From an uncultured Clostridia bacterium (GTDB lineage: Bacteria; Bacillota; Clostridia; Oscillospirales; Oscillospiraceae): a DNA stretch of 6,705 nt. This document shows, in pieces, positions 5,913-6,705 of this stretch. The translations under genes were made by a program, and so were the position numbers. Every line of letters begins with the position of its first letter. The first letter of the stretch is position 1. Location: assembly GCA_938023775.1 (NCBI GenBank), contig CALJDB010000061.1, positions 1 through 6,705 on the forward strand, in the 5' to 3' direction. The notes beneath the pieces were generated by a model. That model was not told the DNA's origin, made no database searches, and saw nothing but the letters and a program-made list of their open reading frames with translations.

Positions 5913-6598
5913 GGCATCTCCTCGATCAGATAGCCCACGCCGTAGACGGAGCGGATGACGTAATGGACACCGGGCGCGGCGATCTTCTGACGCAGGCGCT
6001 TGATGAGCGTGTCCACCACGCGGGTGTCGCCGTAATATTCGTAGCCCCACGCGACGTTCAGCAGCTGCTCGCGCGTCATCGTCTCGCCCGCGTGGGCGAT
6101 GAGGAAGCTCAGCAACTCCGTCTCCTTGCTCGTGAGCTCCGCCTCCCTGCCGCGGATGAACGCCTTGTAGCGGTCCGGCAGCACCGTCAGCTCCGCGAGG
6201 CGCAGCTCGCGCGCCTCGCCGGGGGACGACGGCGCGCGGTGCAGCCGCTTGCGGACGCGCAGCGCCACCTCGCGCGGGGAGAAGGGCTTCACAACATAGT
6301 CGTCCGCGCCGGTCTCCAGCCCGTGCACGCGGTCGCGTTCCTCACCCTTGGCGCTCAGCATCAGAATCGGCAGCTCCGGCGCGCGAGCACGCGCGCGGCG
6401 GTAGACCTCCAGCCCGTCGATGCCGGGGAGCATGATGTCCAGCACGACGAGGTCGACCCCGCCGCGGCGGAGCTCGTCGAGCGCCGTTTCCCCGTCGTAA
6501 GCGGAGAGCACCTCGAACCCGTCCGCCTCCAGATAGCTCCGCAGGCTGCCGTGGACCGCCTCGTTGTCGTCGCAGATGAGCACCGTTTTCTTTGGCAT
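5909..6598 (-). CDS. OmpR/PhoB-family response regulator
   Basis: This 229-residue DNA-binding regulator is the output half of the two-component system. The receiver domain (about 4-118) has the acidic pair D10-D11, the phosphorylated Asp54 (VVLDIMLPG), Ser82 and Lys104-Pro105 (VVKPF). The C-terminal winged-helix domain (about 130-226) shows LTSKETELLSFL, REQLLNVAWGYEY, the recognition-helix region RVVDTLIKRLRQKI and the wing VRSVYGVGYLIE-type ending (IRSVYGVGYLI). Domain order and length are typical. It is the first gene of the pair, followed by the kinase with a 4-base overlap. A purine-rich GGGAGGGGG stretch (6609-6618 on the plus strand) lies before the ATG. Target genes are not known; regulators of this class often autoregulate, so sites in the upstream 107 bases are plausible but not identified. 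Confidence 0.94.
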   Translation of the reverse strand: MPKKTVLICDDNEAVHGSLRSYLEADGFEVLSAYDGETALDELRRGGVDLVVLDIMLPGIDGLEVYRRARARAPELPILMLSAKGEERDRVHGLETGADDYVVKPFSPREVALRVRKRLHRAPSSPGEARELRLAELTVLPDRYKAFIRGREAELTSKETELLSFLIAHAGETMTREQLLNVAWGYEYYGDTRVVDTLIKRLRQKIAAPGVHYVIRSVYGVGYLIEEMP

Positions 6599-6705
6599 AG
6601 CGCCCGATCCCCCTCCCGTTTTTCCTTACTCAGAATTTACCACGTTCCGCCCGGTGTAGCGGCGCGCGCTCGCTGGCAAACCGCGCGCGTTCCGTGTCAA
6701 ATATA
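6599..6705 (-). other. Upstream region of the two-component operon: GC-rich inverted repeat, no clear promoter
   Basis: This is the leader and upstream DNA of the response regulator. It holds an inverted repeat of alternating G and C (6662-6668 with 6683-6689) around a loop of about 14 bases. A consensus-like TTGACA on the minus strand (6700-6695) has no matching -10 box 17 bases on. A weak extended -10 (TGGTAAATT, about 6634-6642) lacks a -35. At the very edge TATATT (6705-6700) could itself be a -10 whose -35 is outside the window. The promoter of the operon cannot be fixed from this window. Confidence 0.3.

Noticed and set aside
4698..5933. Long open frame on the plus strand opposite the histidine kinase
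   Set aside because: The translation is rich in Arg, Ala, Glu and Gly with no recognisable motif. It mirrors a well-supported kinase with every catalytic box. It is a shadow caused by strong GC bias.
5913..6050. 46-residue N-terminal extension of the histidine kinase
   Set aside because: It lies wholly inside the response regulator gene and reads as Arg/His-rich shadow. The start at 5912 has a ribosome binding site and is followed by a normal first membrane span.

Overview
The window looks like chromosomal DNA from a GC-rich member of the Clostridia. An Oscillospiraceae-type gut anaerobe is my best guess. The reasons are the strong G/C bias at third codon positions, AGGAGG-type ribosome binding sites, compact operons with 1-4 base overlaps, A/T-rich sigma-A-type promoters, and a thiolase of the kind used in anaerobic acyl-CoA metabolism. 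The taxonomy is inferred from protein character, not from a marker gene.

Left part, plus strand (1-2576): three tightly coupled genes. The first is cut by the window edge and is a lipoyl-less relative of the 2-oxoacid dehydrogenase acyltransferase (E2/CAT) fold, in which the expected catalytic His of the DHRxxDG motif is Glu. It is followed by a multi-pass PAP2-family phosphatase and a small radical SAM protein with a SPASM/twitch-like C-terminal cysteine set. The junctions are TAATG and ATGA, so the three are probably co-translated. The run ends at a 14-bp perfect hairpin (2587-2619).

Convergent gap (2577-2853): no protein gene of normal size, but dense with signals. It holds the hairpin of the left operon, a U-tract terminator for the thiolase (2799-2832) and, between them, a self-contained minus-strand small-RNA unit. 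That unit has promoter TTGATA-17-TATAAC (2759-2787), about 95 transcribed bases and its own hairpin plus U-tract (2658-2695). From memory its layout resembles the antisense RNA of short holin-like type I toxin cassettes in Clostridia, but no toxin reading frame remains opposite it. This is the most interesting item in the window.

Middle, minus strand (2854-4631): an acetyl-CoA acetyltransferase (thiolase) and, upstream of it, an unrecognised 139-residue acidic protein with a very good promoter (TTGACC-17-TATAAT) and ribosome binding site. The two are probably transcribed together, with a possible weak extra promoter before the thiolase.

Right part, minus strand (4651-6705): a two-component system, with an OmpR/PhoB-type response regulator followed by a membrane histidine kinase overlapping it by 4 bases. 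It ends at a strong bidirectional-looking terminator (4651-4709) that insulates it from the 139-residue gene. The last 107 bases are upstream DNA of the regulator, with a GC-rich inverted repeat and no convincing complete promoter.

Nothing in the window is a tRNA, rRNA, CRISPR array or insertion sequence. Apart from the small-RNA unit I see no obvious new multi-gene system.
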